DNA of 33,673 bases from Plantimonas leprariae (GTDB lineage Bacteria; Pseudomonadota; Alphaproteobacteria; Rhizobiales; Rhizobiaceae). The notes beneath the pieces are model-generated. The model had not been told where the DNA came from. It worked only from the letters and a program-made list of their open reading frames with translations, and made no database searches. The translations under genes and the position numbers were made by a program. Of this stretch, positions 1 to 7,916 are shown in pieces (position 1 is the first letter of the stretch; each line of letters opens with the position of its first letter). Where the stretch lies: contig NZ_VZDO01000029.1 of the NCBI RefSeq assembly GCF_008802405.1, forward strand, positions 1 to 33,673. Direction: 5' to 3'.

Positions 1-2
1 AC

Positions 3-89
3 CTCGACCCCGGCATGCACGTCGTCACCAAACCCTTCACCATGCAAAACCTCAGCAGTAAAATCACCACGCTGATCCGGGGCGGTTGA
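3..89 (+). CDS. Response regulator receiver domain, C-terminal end (partial)
   Basis: Only the last 28 codons are inside the window; the gene begins upstream. The reading frame gives LDPGMHVVTKPF followed by a short amphipathic helix and a TGA stop. A Lys-Pro-Phe/Tyr step after a beta strand (here TKPF), followed by a final helix, is the hallmark of beta5-alpha5 of CheY-like receiver domains; the Lys is the conserved active-site lysine. The protein ends right after alpha5, so this is either a stand-alone receiver or a receiver at the C-terminus of a hybrid histidine kinase. The phosphorylated Asp and any kinase part are out of view. The family call is inferred from a short segment only. Confidence 0.7.
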   Translation, partial: LDPGMHVVTKPFTMQNLSSKITTLIRGG

Positions 90-136
90 GATCAGGATGC
101 CAGCCGGGACGAGCGTAACCGGCGGACCGCCCCTAT

Positions 137-478
137 ATGACCGGCATGGAGCTCGACCAGCCGCCGATCGACGAAGACGCCGCCGCATGGGACGAACGGG
201 TTTCCCGCGGGCTGGAGCGCACGCCGCGCTTCTTCCGGCGGAGCGTCGAATGGCTGCGCCGGCCGGAAGGCAGGTTGGTGCGCTGGCCGGTCGCCCTCCT
301 GTTCATCGCCGGCGGCTTTCTATGGTTTCTGCCGATACTCGGTCTATGGATGCTGCCGCTCGGCCTCGCGTTGATGGCCGAAGACATCCCGGTCCTGAAG
401 GGCTGGCTGGAGCGCGCCGCCCGCCGGATCGAGAAACGCGTCGAGCGCTTCAAGGCCCGTTGGCACCGCTCCGGCTGA
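137..478 (+). CDS. Small membrane protein of unknown function
   Basis: This is a 113-residue protein. An acidic N-terminal part is followed by a basic segment (FFRRSVEWLRRPEGRL), one hydrophobic stretch at about residues 52-82 (one or two membrane passes with WFLPILGLWMLPLGL), and a strongly basic C-terminal helix rich in Arg and Lys. The layout resembles short alphaproteobacterial proteins often labelled only as transmembrane proteins; no enzyme motif is visible. The start shown is ATG at 137, but the ATG at 146 is also possible. A CTATAT at 133-138 looks like a -10 box and would favour the later start on a nearly leaderless message. The gene ends 19 bp from the convergent hydrolase gene. 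Confidence 0.65.
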   Translation: MTGMELDQPPIDEDAAAWDERVSRGLERTPRFFRRSVEWLRRPEGRLVRWPVALLFIAGGFLWFLPILGLWMLPLGLALMAEDIPVLKGWLERAARRIEKRVERFKARWHRSG

Positions 479-497
479 AGGCAAACGCTCGCGGCGG

Positions 498-1397
498 TTA
501 CGCGTCGCGATAGGCGCTGCGGTCCTCGGCTCGTGCCGGCTCGGCGAGATAGCGACCTTTTTCCGGCACGGCGACCGCGTCGAACTCCCGCGCCAGCCGC
601 TCCAGCCCGGCGCGCATCGCCTCGCCCTGCATCGCCTGCCCGTGGCCCGTCACGACCCGCTCCGGCTTCAATGCGGCCAACGCCTCGACGGAGTGCTTCG
701 CCTTGTCCCATTCCACCGTGTAGTACATCGGCGGCCCGTGCATCTCCGGCCGCTGCACCGCGACCGCATAGGCCGATTCCTGTGCGGTGGTGACGAAGGC
801 GTCGCCGACGATCAGCGAGCGGTCCGCCTCCCGCCAGAACGAGACGTGTCCGACGCTGTGGCCGGGCGTGTGGATCCAACGCCAGTCCGGCAGGCCGGGA
901 ACGCTGCCGTCGTCCGGAAGGGCGTGCAGATGCCGCCGCACGTCTACCGGACCGCGCGGATAAAGCCGCGCCATCGCCGCCATCAACCCGCCGCCGACAC
1001 TCGGGTCGCCAGGCGGATAGGAAGCGGAGCCGTTTAGGTAGGGCAGTTCGCGAGGATGCGCGTAAACCGGCGCATCCCACTCCTCGGCAAGGTCCTCCAA
1101 GGTGCCGATATGGTCGAAATGGCCGTGCGTCATGACGATGGCGGCGGGACGGGCGCCCTCGCCGAAGCGCTCGCGCGCCGCCCCGGCGATCAGGCCTTTC
1201 GTGCCCGGCAGCCCGGCATCGACCAGCACCCAATTCCGGTCGCCGGCGCCGGGGGCGCCGACGAAGACGACGTTGACGAGGCCGAGCCGCCGATAGGCGA
1301 TGTCCGGCGCGATCTCGTGCGTGTGGTCGGCGCGGGCGGCGTCGAGCACGGGATCGACGGCGCTGGCGTCGTCGGGGAGCGGGATCTGCTGTGCCAT
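498..1397 (-). CDS. MBL-fold metallo-hydrolase
   Basis: A 299-residue protein of the metallo-beta-lactamase fold. The metal motif THGHFDH gives His91, His93, Asp95 and His96. His180 (HTPGH), Asp199 (VGDAF) and His252 (TGHG) complete the usual two-metal site, so the enzyme should be active. The substrate cannot be told: the family includes glyoxalase II-like thioesterases, lactonases and other hydrolases. There is no signal peptide, so it is probably cytoplasmic. Its ATG lies 30 bp after the catalase-like gene on the same strand, suggesting one transcript. The start fits a conserved N-terminal beta strand; only a weak ribosome site (GAG-type) precedes it. Confidence 0.85.
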   Translation of the reverse strand: MAQQIPLPDDASAVDPVLDAARADHTHEIAPDIAYRRLGLVNVVFVGAPGAGDRNWVLVDAGLPGTKGLIAGAARERFGEGARPAAIVMTHGHFDHIGTLEDLAEEWDAPVYAHPRELPYLNGSASYPPGDPSVGGGLMAAMARLYPRGPVDVRRHLHALPDDGSVPGLPDWRWIHTPGHSVGHVSFWREADRSLIVGDAFVTTAQESAYAVAVQRPEMHGPPMYYTVEWDKAKHSVEALAALKPERVVTGHGQAMQGEAMRAGLERLAREFDAVAVPEKGRYLAEPARAEDRSAYRDA

Positions 1398-1427
1398 GGG
1401 GGCTCGGTCGCTCTTCGATGTCTGGAG

Positions 1428-2510
1428 TCAGGCCGGAATCTGCTCGGCGGTGCGCGGTTCTTCCTGCGCGACGCCGTTCGCCAGGTGCCGGAAGTCCGAC
1501 AGCGCCTCGTAGACCTCGAGGCGGGCGCGCATCACCGAGCCGAGCGGCTGGTGCGCGACCAGCGTGTGCGCCGGCCGGAACGCCATCACCTCGTCGAAAT
1601 AGCGCCGCCGCTCGGGGCTGCCGGCATTCTGCGGCGGGATGCGAATCGTGGCGACCGTCCGGAACGGACTGTCGCTTTCCTTCCACTCCACCGAGGCGTC
1701 CTCGATCGGCTGCTGCTCGGCATCCGTCCAGAGCTGGGCGCGCAGTTCGAACAGCGTCTCGTGCGCCGCGATGAACGCTTGCGTCGCGTGGCGAAAGGCA
1801 TCCGGATCGCTGTCGACATCGATCGTCTCGCTCTGCAACGTTTCCAGTCCGGGGAAGGCGGGGAAGGCCGCGACCTTCGCCACGTAGTCGCCGAAGCGGA
1901 TCGGCGCCTGGCTGTAATAGGGCTCGGAGAGCGGATGGCTGAACGGGTGGCCGAAGAAATCGGCCTTCGGGCTTTCCGTGCCGACCGCGTGGAGGACGCG
2001 GTTGAGGTTGCGCGCCGCTGAGGAGACGAAGCTCTTTACGCCTTCCGGCAGCGAGACGCCGGATTCGAGCTGCTTCTCGTCCTTCAGGAACCCCTGCGCG
2101 GTGCCGGACGGGAAGGTCGGGCCGCTGGCGAGGACGAAGTCCTGCGTGTCGTCGCGATGGCTCCCGAGTTTCTCTCCATCGACGCCGAACACCTTGATCG
2201 CCATGCCGCGATGCGTGCCGACGCGGTCGGCGAGCCTCTCGCCGGGGCCCTGCGCGAAGCGGATCGCGACCTTGTAGCTGCGGGGGAGCGCGAACAGCCC
2301 CTGCGCCAGTTCCGGCGGAAGATTCGGCTGGACGGTCAGTTCGCCGACCACCAGAGCCGAGCTCTTGGCATGCGAGGCGCGCACCGCGTGATGCTCGCGG
2401 TCCGCCACCTTTTCGGCCTGATGCGTCATCGAGTGGACGATGCCTTGGATCGCCTCCGCCTCATCGGCGGCCGGGCTCTCGATCTCGGGGCGATAGCGGA
2501 GATAGTTCAC
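1428..2510 (-). CDS. Catalase-like haem protein (y4iL-like family)
   Basis: A 360-residue protein with the core of the haem catalase fold but shorter than classical catalases (about 480 or more residues). The distal haem His is His47, in a segment reading RASHAKSSALVVGELTV. The C-terminal R330-xxx-Y334 pair has the spacing of the proximal tyrosine motif. The region PLGSVMRAR before it and RHLANG after it match the y4iL-like catalase subgroup, whose activity is largely uncharacterised. At the position of the catalase distal Asn the protein reads FVLASGPTF, so that Asn appears to be missing, which could mean peroxidase, hydroperoxide-lyase-like or weak catalase activity. Probably co-transcribed with the following MBL-fold gene. 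An imperfect EcfG-type promoter lies upstream. Confidence 0.75.
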   Translation of the reverse strand: MNYLRYRPEIESPAADEAEAIQGIVHSMTHQAEKVADREHHAVRASHAKSSALVVGELTVQPNLPPELAQGLFALPRSYKVAIRFAQGPGERLADRVGTHRGMAIKVFGVDGEKLGSHRDDTQDFVLASGPTFPSGTAQGFLKDEKQLESGVSLPEGVKSFVSSAARNLNRVLHAVGTESPKADFFGHPFSHPLSEPYYSQAPIRFGDYVAKVAAFPAFPGLETLQSETIDVDSDPDAFRHATQAFIAAHETLFELRAQLWTDAEQQPIEDASVEWKESDSPFRTVATIRIPPQNAGSPERRRYFDEVMAFRPAHTLVAHQPLGSVMRARLEVYEALSDFRHLANGVAQEEPRTAEQIPA

Positions 2511-2566
2511 GCTCGGCTGTCCTTCCGTCCGACGGCCGGCATGTCTCGATGTCGCGCCGAAGCCGC

Positions 2567-2591
2567 AACGCTTGGCGGCGGCGGCAGGTCC
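2567..2591 (-). promoter_or_regulatory. Possible imperfect EcfG-type promoter of the catalase-like gene
   Basis: Read on the minus strand, GGACC (2591-2587) is followed by 16 bases and CGTT (2570-2567). The alphaproteobacterial general stress sigma factor EcfG recognises GGAAC-N16/17-CGTT, so there is one mismatch in the -35 box. It would place the transcript start about 50 bases before the ATG at 2510. Weak on its own because the mismatch is in a normally invariant box. Confidence 0.25.
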
Positions 2592-2633
2592 GGGGACGCG
2601 CAGGCTATATCCGGACCCGCCTAACGACCGGCC

Positions 2634-4946
2634 CTACATCAGCTTGTCGAGCGTGATCGGCAGGTCGCGGATGCGTTTGCCGGTGGCGTTGAAGACCGCG
2701 TTCGCCACCGCCGCGCCGACACCGGTGATACCGATCTCGCCGACGCCGTGCGCGCCCATCGGCGTGTGCGGGTCCGGGATGTCCGTCCAGATCACCTCGA
2801 TCGGCGGCACGTCCATGTGGACGGGCACGTGATACTCGGCGAGCGACGGGTTCATGATGCGGCCCGACCGCTCGTCGAACTGCGTTTCCTCCATCAAGGC
2901 AAGGCCGAGCCCCATGATGATGCCGCCGCGGAACTGGCTCGCCGCGGTCTTGCTGTTGAGGATGCGGCCGCAATCGAACGAGCCGAGGAAGCGGGAAACC
3001 CGCACCTCGCCGGTGACGGTGTTGACGCGCATCTCGGCGAACATCGCGCCGTAGGAGTGCATCGACCAGTGCATGGTCTCCAGCGGCTGCGCGCCCTCCG
3101 CCTCCACCGTCACATCCTCGCGACCGGCGCGCGCGAGGATCGAGGCGTAGGTCTCGAATCGGCCGGGATCGACGATGCTCCCCAACCCGCCATCGCGCGC
3201 CTCGACCTCGTCCACCGAGAGACCGGCGAGCGGCGTGTCGTTGCCGGCGAGCTTCAGAAGCTCGGTCGCGAGCTCCCGCTGCGCCGCGATGACGGAGGCG
3301 CCGATGGCGGCGGTCTGCTGCGAGCCGCCGGCGAGCACCGCGCCAGGGAGCGAGGAGTCGCCATAGGCGAAGGTCACCGCTTCCATCGGCAAACCCAGCC
3401 GCTCGGCCGCGACCTGCGTGTTCACGGTGGCGGTGCCCATGCCCATCTCGTGCGCCGCGATCGAGACGGTCGCCCGCCCGTCGCGGGTGAGGACGATCCG
3501 CGCCGCGCCGCCCGGCATGCGATAATAGGGATAGGTCGCGGTCGCGCATCCCATGCCGACCAGCCATTCGCCCTCGCGGCGCGTGCCGGGCGCTGCCCGC
3601 TTCGCCCAGCCGAACCGCTCCGCCCCCGCGCGGTAGGCCTCGACGATGTGGCGCGACGAGAAGGGCGTGCCCTCGATCGGGTCCTTCTCCGGTTCGTTGC
3701 GGATGCGAAGCTCGATCGGGTCCATTCCGAGTTCGACCGCCAGCTCGTCCACCGCGCATTCCAGCGCGAAGGTGCCGACGGCCTCGCCCGGCGCGCGCAT
3801 GAACGTGTTCGCCAGCATGTCGAGCGCGGTCGTCTCGACGTCGAGCTTGAACGTCCGCGACGCGTAGGCGCCCTTCGTCGCCAGGATGAAGGGCTCGGGC
3901 AGGTTGTTGTGCGGGCTCATCGCCACCGTGCCGGTATGGATCACCGCCTCGAACGCGCCGTCCTCCTTCGCGCCGAGCGCGACGCGCTGCTCCGTGACCG
4001 TGCGGCCGCCGACGACGCGGTAGACGCCCTCGCGCGACAGCATCAGCCGGACCGGCCGCCCTGCGAGCTTCGCCGCCGCCGCCGCCAACACCTGATGGTC
4101 CCAAAGCGTCTTCGAGCCGAAGCCGCCGCCGACATAGGGCGACGTGACGCGAACCTGACCCTCGTCGATGCCGAAGACCTGCGCCAGCGACCAGGCCTCG
4201 TGCGCGACCGCCTGCGTCGCGTCGTGGATGCGCAGCTCGTCGCCGCTCCACGCCAGCGTCACGGCGTGGAGCTCGATCGGGTTGTGGTTGTGCCGGGGCG
4301 TCGTATAGACGGCGTCGACCTTGTGCGGCGCGCTGGCGAGCGCCGCTTCCGCGTCGCCGACCGCCGTCTTCAGCGGCTGGCCCATGAACAGGCCGGGTGT
4401 CGTGCCCTTCGCCTTCGCGGTCGCAAAGGACGTCGTCGCCGGCTCCACCGCGTAGGCAGCCGTGACCAGCGAGGCGGCATGGTCGGCTTGTTCCTGCGTT
4501 TCGGCCAGCACCACGGCGATCGGCTGGCCGTTCCAGTGGATGCGCTCGTCCTGCATGATCGGCAGGTCGATGCCGCCCGCCGCCTTCTCGGCCGTCATGA
4601 ACAGCGGCACCTGCTTCATGCGCGGCGCGTTGAGGTGCGTCATCACGAGGACGACGCCGGCTGCGGCTTCCGCCGCGCCCGTATCCAGTGCCGCGATGCG
4701 GCCCTTCGGCACGGTGGAGTAGGCGAGGGCGGCATAGACCAGACCCTCCATCGGCACTTCCGCCGCGAAGCGCGCTTGACCCTTCACCTTCAGCGGCCCG
4801 TCGATGCGCGAGATCGGCGCGCCGACGAGGCCGTGCTTGGAGCGGCCGAGCGGGTCCGGCTTGCCGCCCGGCAGCCAGGTGTCCGGCGCGAGCTCGACGA
4901 CCTTCTTCATCACCGTCTGCTGGACGGTCTGGATGATGTTGCTCAT
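2634..4946 (-). CDS. paoC: Aldehyde oxidoreductase, molybdenum-cofactor subunit (PaoC type)
   Basis: The large catalytic subunit (770 residues) of a xanthine-oxidase-family enzyme; it oxidises the substrate by hydroxylation at a molybdenum-cytosine-dinucleotide centre. The N-terminal aldehyde oxidase/xanthine dehydrogenase a/b hammerhead domain covers about residues 50-180, followed by the cofactor-binding domains. GGGFGSK and MRAPGE are cofactor-contact motifs, and the catalytic base is Glu737 in GVGEIG. The start is ATG at 4946, overlapping the FAD-subunit stop by 4 bases (ATGA), with AGGAG upstream; an in-frame upstream extension is rejected because it overlaps the FAD gene. Gene order (Fe-S, FAD, Mo) is that of E. 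coli paoABC. No XdhC/PaoD-type insertion chaperone follows in this window. Substrate is inferred as aldehydes from the subunit type only. Confidence 0.85.
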   Translation of the reverse strand: MSNIIQTVQQTVMKKVVELAPDTWLPGGKPDPLGRSKHGLVGAPISRIDGPLKVKGQARFAAEVPMEGLVYAALAYSTVPKGRIAALDTGAAEAAAGVVLVMTHLNAPRMKQVPLFMTAEKAAGGIDLPIMQDERIHWNGQPIAVVLAETQEQADHAASLVTAAYAVEPATTSFATAKAKGTTPGLFMGQPLKTAVGDAEAALASAPHKVDAVYTTPRHNHNPIELHAVTLAWSGDELRIHDATQAVAHEAWSLAQVFGIDEGQVRVTSPYVGGGFGSKTLWDHQVLAAAAAKLAGRPVRLMLSREGVYRVVGGRTVTEQRVALGAKEDGAFEAVIHTGTVAMSPHNNLPEPFILATKGAYASRTFKLDVETTALDMLANTFMRAPGEAVGTFALECAVDELAVELGMDPIELRIRNEPEKDPIEGTPFSSRHIVEAYRAGAERFGWAKRAAPGTRREGEWLVGMGCATATYPYYRMPGGAARIVLTRDGRATVSIAAHEMGMGTATVNTQVAAERLGLPMEAVTFAYGDSSLPGAVLAGGSQQTAAIGASVIAAQRELATELLKLAGNDTPLAGLSVDEVEARDGGLGSIVDPGRFETYASILARAGREDVTVEAEGAQPLETMHWSMHSYGAMFAEMRVNTVTGEVRVSRFLGSFDCGRILNSKTAASQFRGGIIMGLGLALMEETQFDERSGRIMNPSLAEYHVPVHMDVPPIEVIWTDIPDPHTPMGAHGVGEIGITGVGAAVANAVFNATGKRIRDLPITLDKLM

Positions 4947-5929
4947 CGCTTGTCTCCTGCGAGTTCGCCGAGCGTCGCCGCGATCGCGCGCTTGGCGAGC
5001 TCGATCTTGAAGCCGTTGTCGCGCAGCGGCTTCGCATCCGTCAGTTCCGCTTCGGCGGCGGCGCGGAAGCTCGCCTCCGTCGCCGGCTGCCCCTTCAACG
5101 CCGCTTCCGCCTTCGCGGCCCGCCACGGCTTGTGCGCGACACCGCCGAGCGCGAGGCGCACGTCCTTCACCGTGCCGTTCTCGACCTCCAGCGCCGCCGC
5201 GACGGATACAAGCGCGAAGGCGTATGAGGCGCGGTCGCGCACTTTCCGATAGGTGGAGCGTTGGGCGAGGGGCAACTCCGGCAGCTCAACGCCGGTGATC
5301 AGCTCACCGGGCCGGAGCTCGGTGTCGATCTCAGGCCGGTCGCCCGGCAGGCGATGCAGGTCGGTGAGCGGCAGGGTCCGCGCGCCGTTCGGTCCTTCCA
5401 GATGCACGACCGCGTCCAGCGCGACGAGCGCGACGCACATGTCGGACGGGTGCGTCGCGACGCAGGACGGCGACGCGCCGAGGATCGCGTGGATGCGGTT
5501 GAAGCCGTCGACGGCGTCACAGCCCGTGCCGGGTTCGCGTTTGTTGCAGTGCGCCGCCTCGTCGTAGAAGTAGGTGCAGCGGGTGCGCTGCAGGACGTTG
5601 CCGCCGACCGTCGCCATGTTGCGGATCTGGCCGGACGCGCCCGACAAGATCGCGCGGGCGAGCGCCGGATAGCGCGTCCTGACGCCGCGATGCTCGGCGA
5701 CCGCGGTGTTCCGAACGCCCGCGCCGATCAGGAGGCCGCCGCCGTCGCGGTCCTCGATGGCGGTGGAAAGGGCCGTCACGTCGACCAGCGTCTCCGGGCG
5801 CTCGCAGCCCTCGCGCATCAGGTCGACGAGGTTGGTGCCGCCGCCGAGATACTTCGCTCCGGCCTTGGCGTGGACGAGGTTGATAGCGCCCGCGACGTCG
5901 GCGGCGCGCTCGAAGCTGAACGGGTTCAT
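4943..5929 (-). CDS. paoB: Aldehyde oxidoreductase, FAD-binding subunit with extra Fe-S cysteines (PaoB type)
   Basis: The 328-residue FAD subunit passes electrons from the Fe-S subunit to the acceptor. KYLGGGTNLVDLM (about residues 26-38) and GASGQIRNMATVGGN (97-111) are the FAD-binding loops of the CoxM/YagS family, with a CO-dehydrogenase flavoprotein C-terminal domain from about residue 220. The most specific feature is an insert with Cys118, Cys128, Cys137 and Cys156 (RTRCTYF, HCNKREPGTGCDA, SCVATHPSDM). This pattern holds a [4Fe-4S] cluster in E. coli PaoB and sets this group apart from ordinary xanthine dehydrogenases. The ATG overlaps the Fe-S subunit stop (ATGA), and GAGGGA precedes it. 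Confidence 0.87.
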   Translation of the reverse strand: MNPFSFERAADVAGAINLVHAKAGAKYLGGGTNLVDLMREGCERPETLVDVTALSTAIEDRDGGGLLIGAGVRNTAVAEHRGVRTRYPALARAILSGASGQIRNMATVGGNVLQRTRCTYFYDEAAHCNKREPGTGCDAVDGFNRIHAILGASPSCVATHPSDMCVALVALDAVVHLEGPNGARTLPLTDLHRLPGDRPEIDTELRPGELITGVELPELPLAQRSTYRKVRDRASYAFALVSVAAALEVENGTVKDVRLALGGVAHKPWRAAKAEAALKGQPATEASFRAAAEAELTDAKPLRDNGFKIELAKRAIAATLGELAGDKR

Positions 5930-6453
5930 GCCGCTTCCCTCTTCGATTCGGAGGCGTTCGCGAAGGTCTCGGCCACCGCCTCGATGATGCCATTGTAGGC
6001 GCCGCAGCGGCAGAGATTGCCGCTCATGCGCTCGCGCAGTTCGTCGCGGTCGAGCCGCACCGTCTCCGCGGAAAGGTCGGCGGTGACGACGCTGGGAAGG
6101 CCGCGCTCGGCCTCGCCCGCCATGCCGACGGCCGAGACGAGCTGGCCCGGCGTGCAGTAGCCGCACTGGAAGCCGTCGTGCTCGATGAAGGCGCGCTGCA
6201 GCGGATGGAGGTCGCCGCTTGCGGACGACAGCCCTTCCACCGTCGTGATCGAGCGGCCCTCGTACTGGACGGCGAGGGCGAGGCAGGAATTGATCCGCTC
6301 GCCGTCCGCGAGCACGGTGCAGGCGCCGCAGGCACCCTGGTTACAGCCCTTTTTAGTGCCGGTCAGCCCGACATGATCGCGCAGGAGATCGAGCAGCGAC
6401 ATGCGCGGGTCGATCGTCGCCTCCACGGCGCGGCCGTTGATCGTGATGTTCAT
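5926..6453 (-). CDS. paoA: Aldehyde oxidoreductase, [2Fe-2S] subunit (PaoA type)
   Basis: The 175-residue small subunit carries two [2Fe-2S] clusters. The plant-ferredoxin-like domain has Cys37, Cys42, Cys45 and Cys57 (GCNQGACGACTV), and the four-helix domain has Cys97, Cys100, Cys148 and Cys150 (CGYCTPGQ, NLCRCGAYNG). The ATG at 6453, before NITINGR, is preferred over an in-frame TTG at 6465. An in-frame TAG about 30 bases further up excludes a longer N-terminus. The protein therefore lacks the twin-arginine signal present in E. coli PaoA, and the complex is probably cytoplasmic. It is the first gene of the operon and is followed by the FAD subunit with a 4-base overlap. Confidence 0.88.
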   Translation of the reverse strand: MNITINGRAVEATIDPRMSLLDLLRDHVGLTGTKKGCNQGACGACTVLADGERINSCLALAVQYEGRSITTVEGLSSASGDLHPLQRAFIEHDGFQCGYCTPGQLVSAVGMAGEAERGLPSVVTADLSAETVRLDRDELRERMSGNLCRCGAYNGIIEAVAETFANASESKREAA

Positions 6454-6454
6454 G

Positions 6455-6480
6455 GGAACCCCCAAATCTGGATCGGTTCC
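6455..6480. promoter_or_regulatory. Inverted repeat GGAACC-N14-GGTTCC before paoA
   Basis: A perfect 6-bp inverted repeat (6455-6460 and 6475-6480) with a 14-base spacer lies immediately upstream of the paoA ATG, in the 99-bp gap shared with the divergent antiporter gene. Its position would suit a repressor operator. No regulator gene is adjacent, so the binder is unknown. Confidence 0.3.
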
Positions 6481-6552
6481 AAACTAGGGCGTCGTTCCGG
6501 TCGCGGCAAAGGATGCGACCGGATCGCGCGGCTGCCTCGTCCGTTGGTGGCG

Positions 6553-7869
6553 ATGCTTGCCGCGCTCGAACTGAGTTCCGATCCCTACATCCTGATTCTC
6601 ACCGGCACCGGCTTTCTGATCGCGCTCGTCGCGTGGCTGCCGCTGGCGCTGAAGCGCCTGCCGCTGTCGCTGCCGATCGTCTGCGTCCTGATCGGCATGG
6701 CGGTGTTCTATCCGGCGGCGGTGACGTTCAAGCCACTGCCGCTGACCTTTCCGCAGGTCGCCGAGCGCTTCACCGAGTTCGTGGTGATCATCGCGCTGAT
6801 GGGCGCTGGGCTGAAGATCGACCGGGAGTTCGCGTTCCGGCGCTGGTCGATCACGTGGCGGCTGCTCGGGATCACCATGCCGCTCGGCATCGCGGCGATC
6901 GCCGGACTGGCGGCATGGCTCGTCGGCCTGCCCTGGCCGGTGGCGCTGCTGCTCGGCGCGGCGCTCGCGCCGACCGATCCGGTACTGGCCGCCGACGTGC
7001 AGGTCGGCCCGCCGAAAAGCGGCGAGGAGGACGAGGTCCGCTTCGGCCTGACTTCCGAAGCCGGGCTCAACGACGGCCTCGCCTTTCCCTTCGTCTGGCT
7101 GGCGATCGCGCTCGGAACGGTGGCCGCCGAGGGCAAGCCGTGGTTCACCGAATGGCTGACCCTCAACGTCTTCTGGGAGATCGGCGTCGGCGTCTTCTGC
7201 GGCTGGCTAGTCGGCCGCGCCTTCGGCTGGGTGACGTTCCACATCCCGGCCGAAACCAAGCTCGCCCAGACCGGCGACGGCCTCATCGCGCTCGCCGCGA
7301 CCTTCGTCTCCTACGGCCTCAGCGAGATCGTCCACTGCTACGGCTTCCTCGCCGTGTTCGTCACCGCGCTGACGATCCGCGGCTCGCACCGCGACCACGA
7401 CTTCCAGCGCGACATGCACGACGTCACCGAGCAGATCGAGCGGCTGGCGATGATGGTGCTGCTCGTCCTCTTCGGCGGCGCGCTGGTCAGCGGCCTCCTC
7501 GGGCCCTTGCGGTGGACGGACGCCCTTCTGGTGGGCCTCGTCCTCCTCGTGGTGCGTCCGCTGACGGGCGTCGTCGGCCTTCTCGGCATCGATGCCTCGC
7601 GCTCGGAGAAGCTGACGCTGGCCTTCTTCGGCATCCGCGGCGTCGGCTCGTTCTATTATCTCGCCTTCGGCCTGAACCACATGCCGGTCGAGAACGGCGA
7701 GCGGCTCTGGGCGATCGTCGGGCTCGTGGTGCTGGTCTCGGTGCTGCTGCACGGCCTCACCGTCACGCCGGTGATGCGGCTTCTCGACCGCAACCGGGGG
7801 ATCGATCCCGATACCGGCAGGGCGGCCGACCCGGACATGCCGGAACTGCCGTTCGGCGAGACGCGGTAG
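6553..7869 (+). CDS. Na+(K+)/H+ antiporter, CPA1/NhaP-like
   Basis: An inner-membrane protein of 438 residues with about 12 hydrophobic segments, the usual size for cation:proton antiporters without a large cytoplasmic tail. LAPTDPVLAADVQVG has the Thr141-Asp142-Pro143 motif of the ion site. SEAGLNDGLAFPF has Asn173-Asp174, the ND motif typical of electroneutral CPA1 antiporters. The polar C-terminus is short. ATG at 6553 is chosen because the hydrophobic N-terminal helix begins directly after it; a GTG two codons earlier is possible. It is divergent from paoABC across a 99-bp gap that contains a CTAGGG -10-like box at 6484. Ion preference cannot be told. Confidence 0.85.
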   Translation: MLAALELSSDPYILILTGTGFLIALVAWLPLALKRLPLSLPIVCVLIGMAVFYPAAVTFKPLPLTFPQVAERFTEFVVIIALMGAGLKIDREFAFRRWSITWRLLGITMPLGIAAIAGLAAWLVGLPWPVALLLGAALAPTDPVLAADVQVGPPKSGEEDEVRFGLTSEAGLNDGLAFPFVWLAIALGTVAAEGKPWFTEWLTLNVFWEIGVGVFCGWLVGRAFGWVTFHIPAETKLAQTGDGLIALAATFVSYGLSEIVHCYGFLAVFVTALTIRGSHRDHDFQRDMHDVTEQIERLAMMVLLVLFGGALVSGLLGPLRWTDALLVGLVLLVVRPLTGVVGLLGIDASRSEKLTLAFFGIRGVGSFYYLAFGLNHMPVENGERLWAIVGLVVLVSVLLHGLTVTPVMRLLDRNRGIDPDTGRAADPDMPELPFGETR

Positions 7870-7916
7870 ACGCCGCGCACGCCGCGAATCGGCGCGGGAT
7901 GTGCTAGGATATGCGC

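Noticed and set aside
2748-5252. An 834-codon open frame on the plus strand opposite paoB and paoC
   Set aside because: It is a GC-driven mirror of the minus-strand genes: Arg/His/Asp-rich, with no motifs, while the opposite strand encodes clear molybdenum hydroxylase subunits.
6455-6478. An EcfG-like GGAAC-N16-GTT upstream of nhaP or paoA
   Set aside because: The base before GTT is G and the -10 spacing is one base short. On the minus strand the start of transcription would fall inside paoA. The symmetry comes from the GGAACC/GGTTCC repeat.
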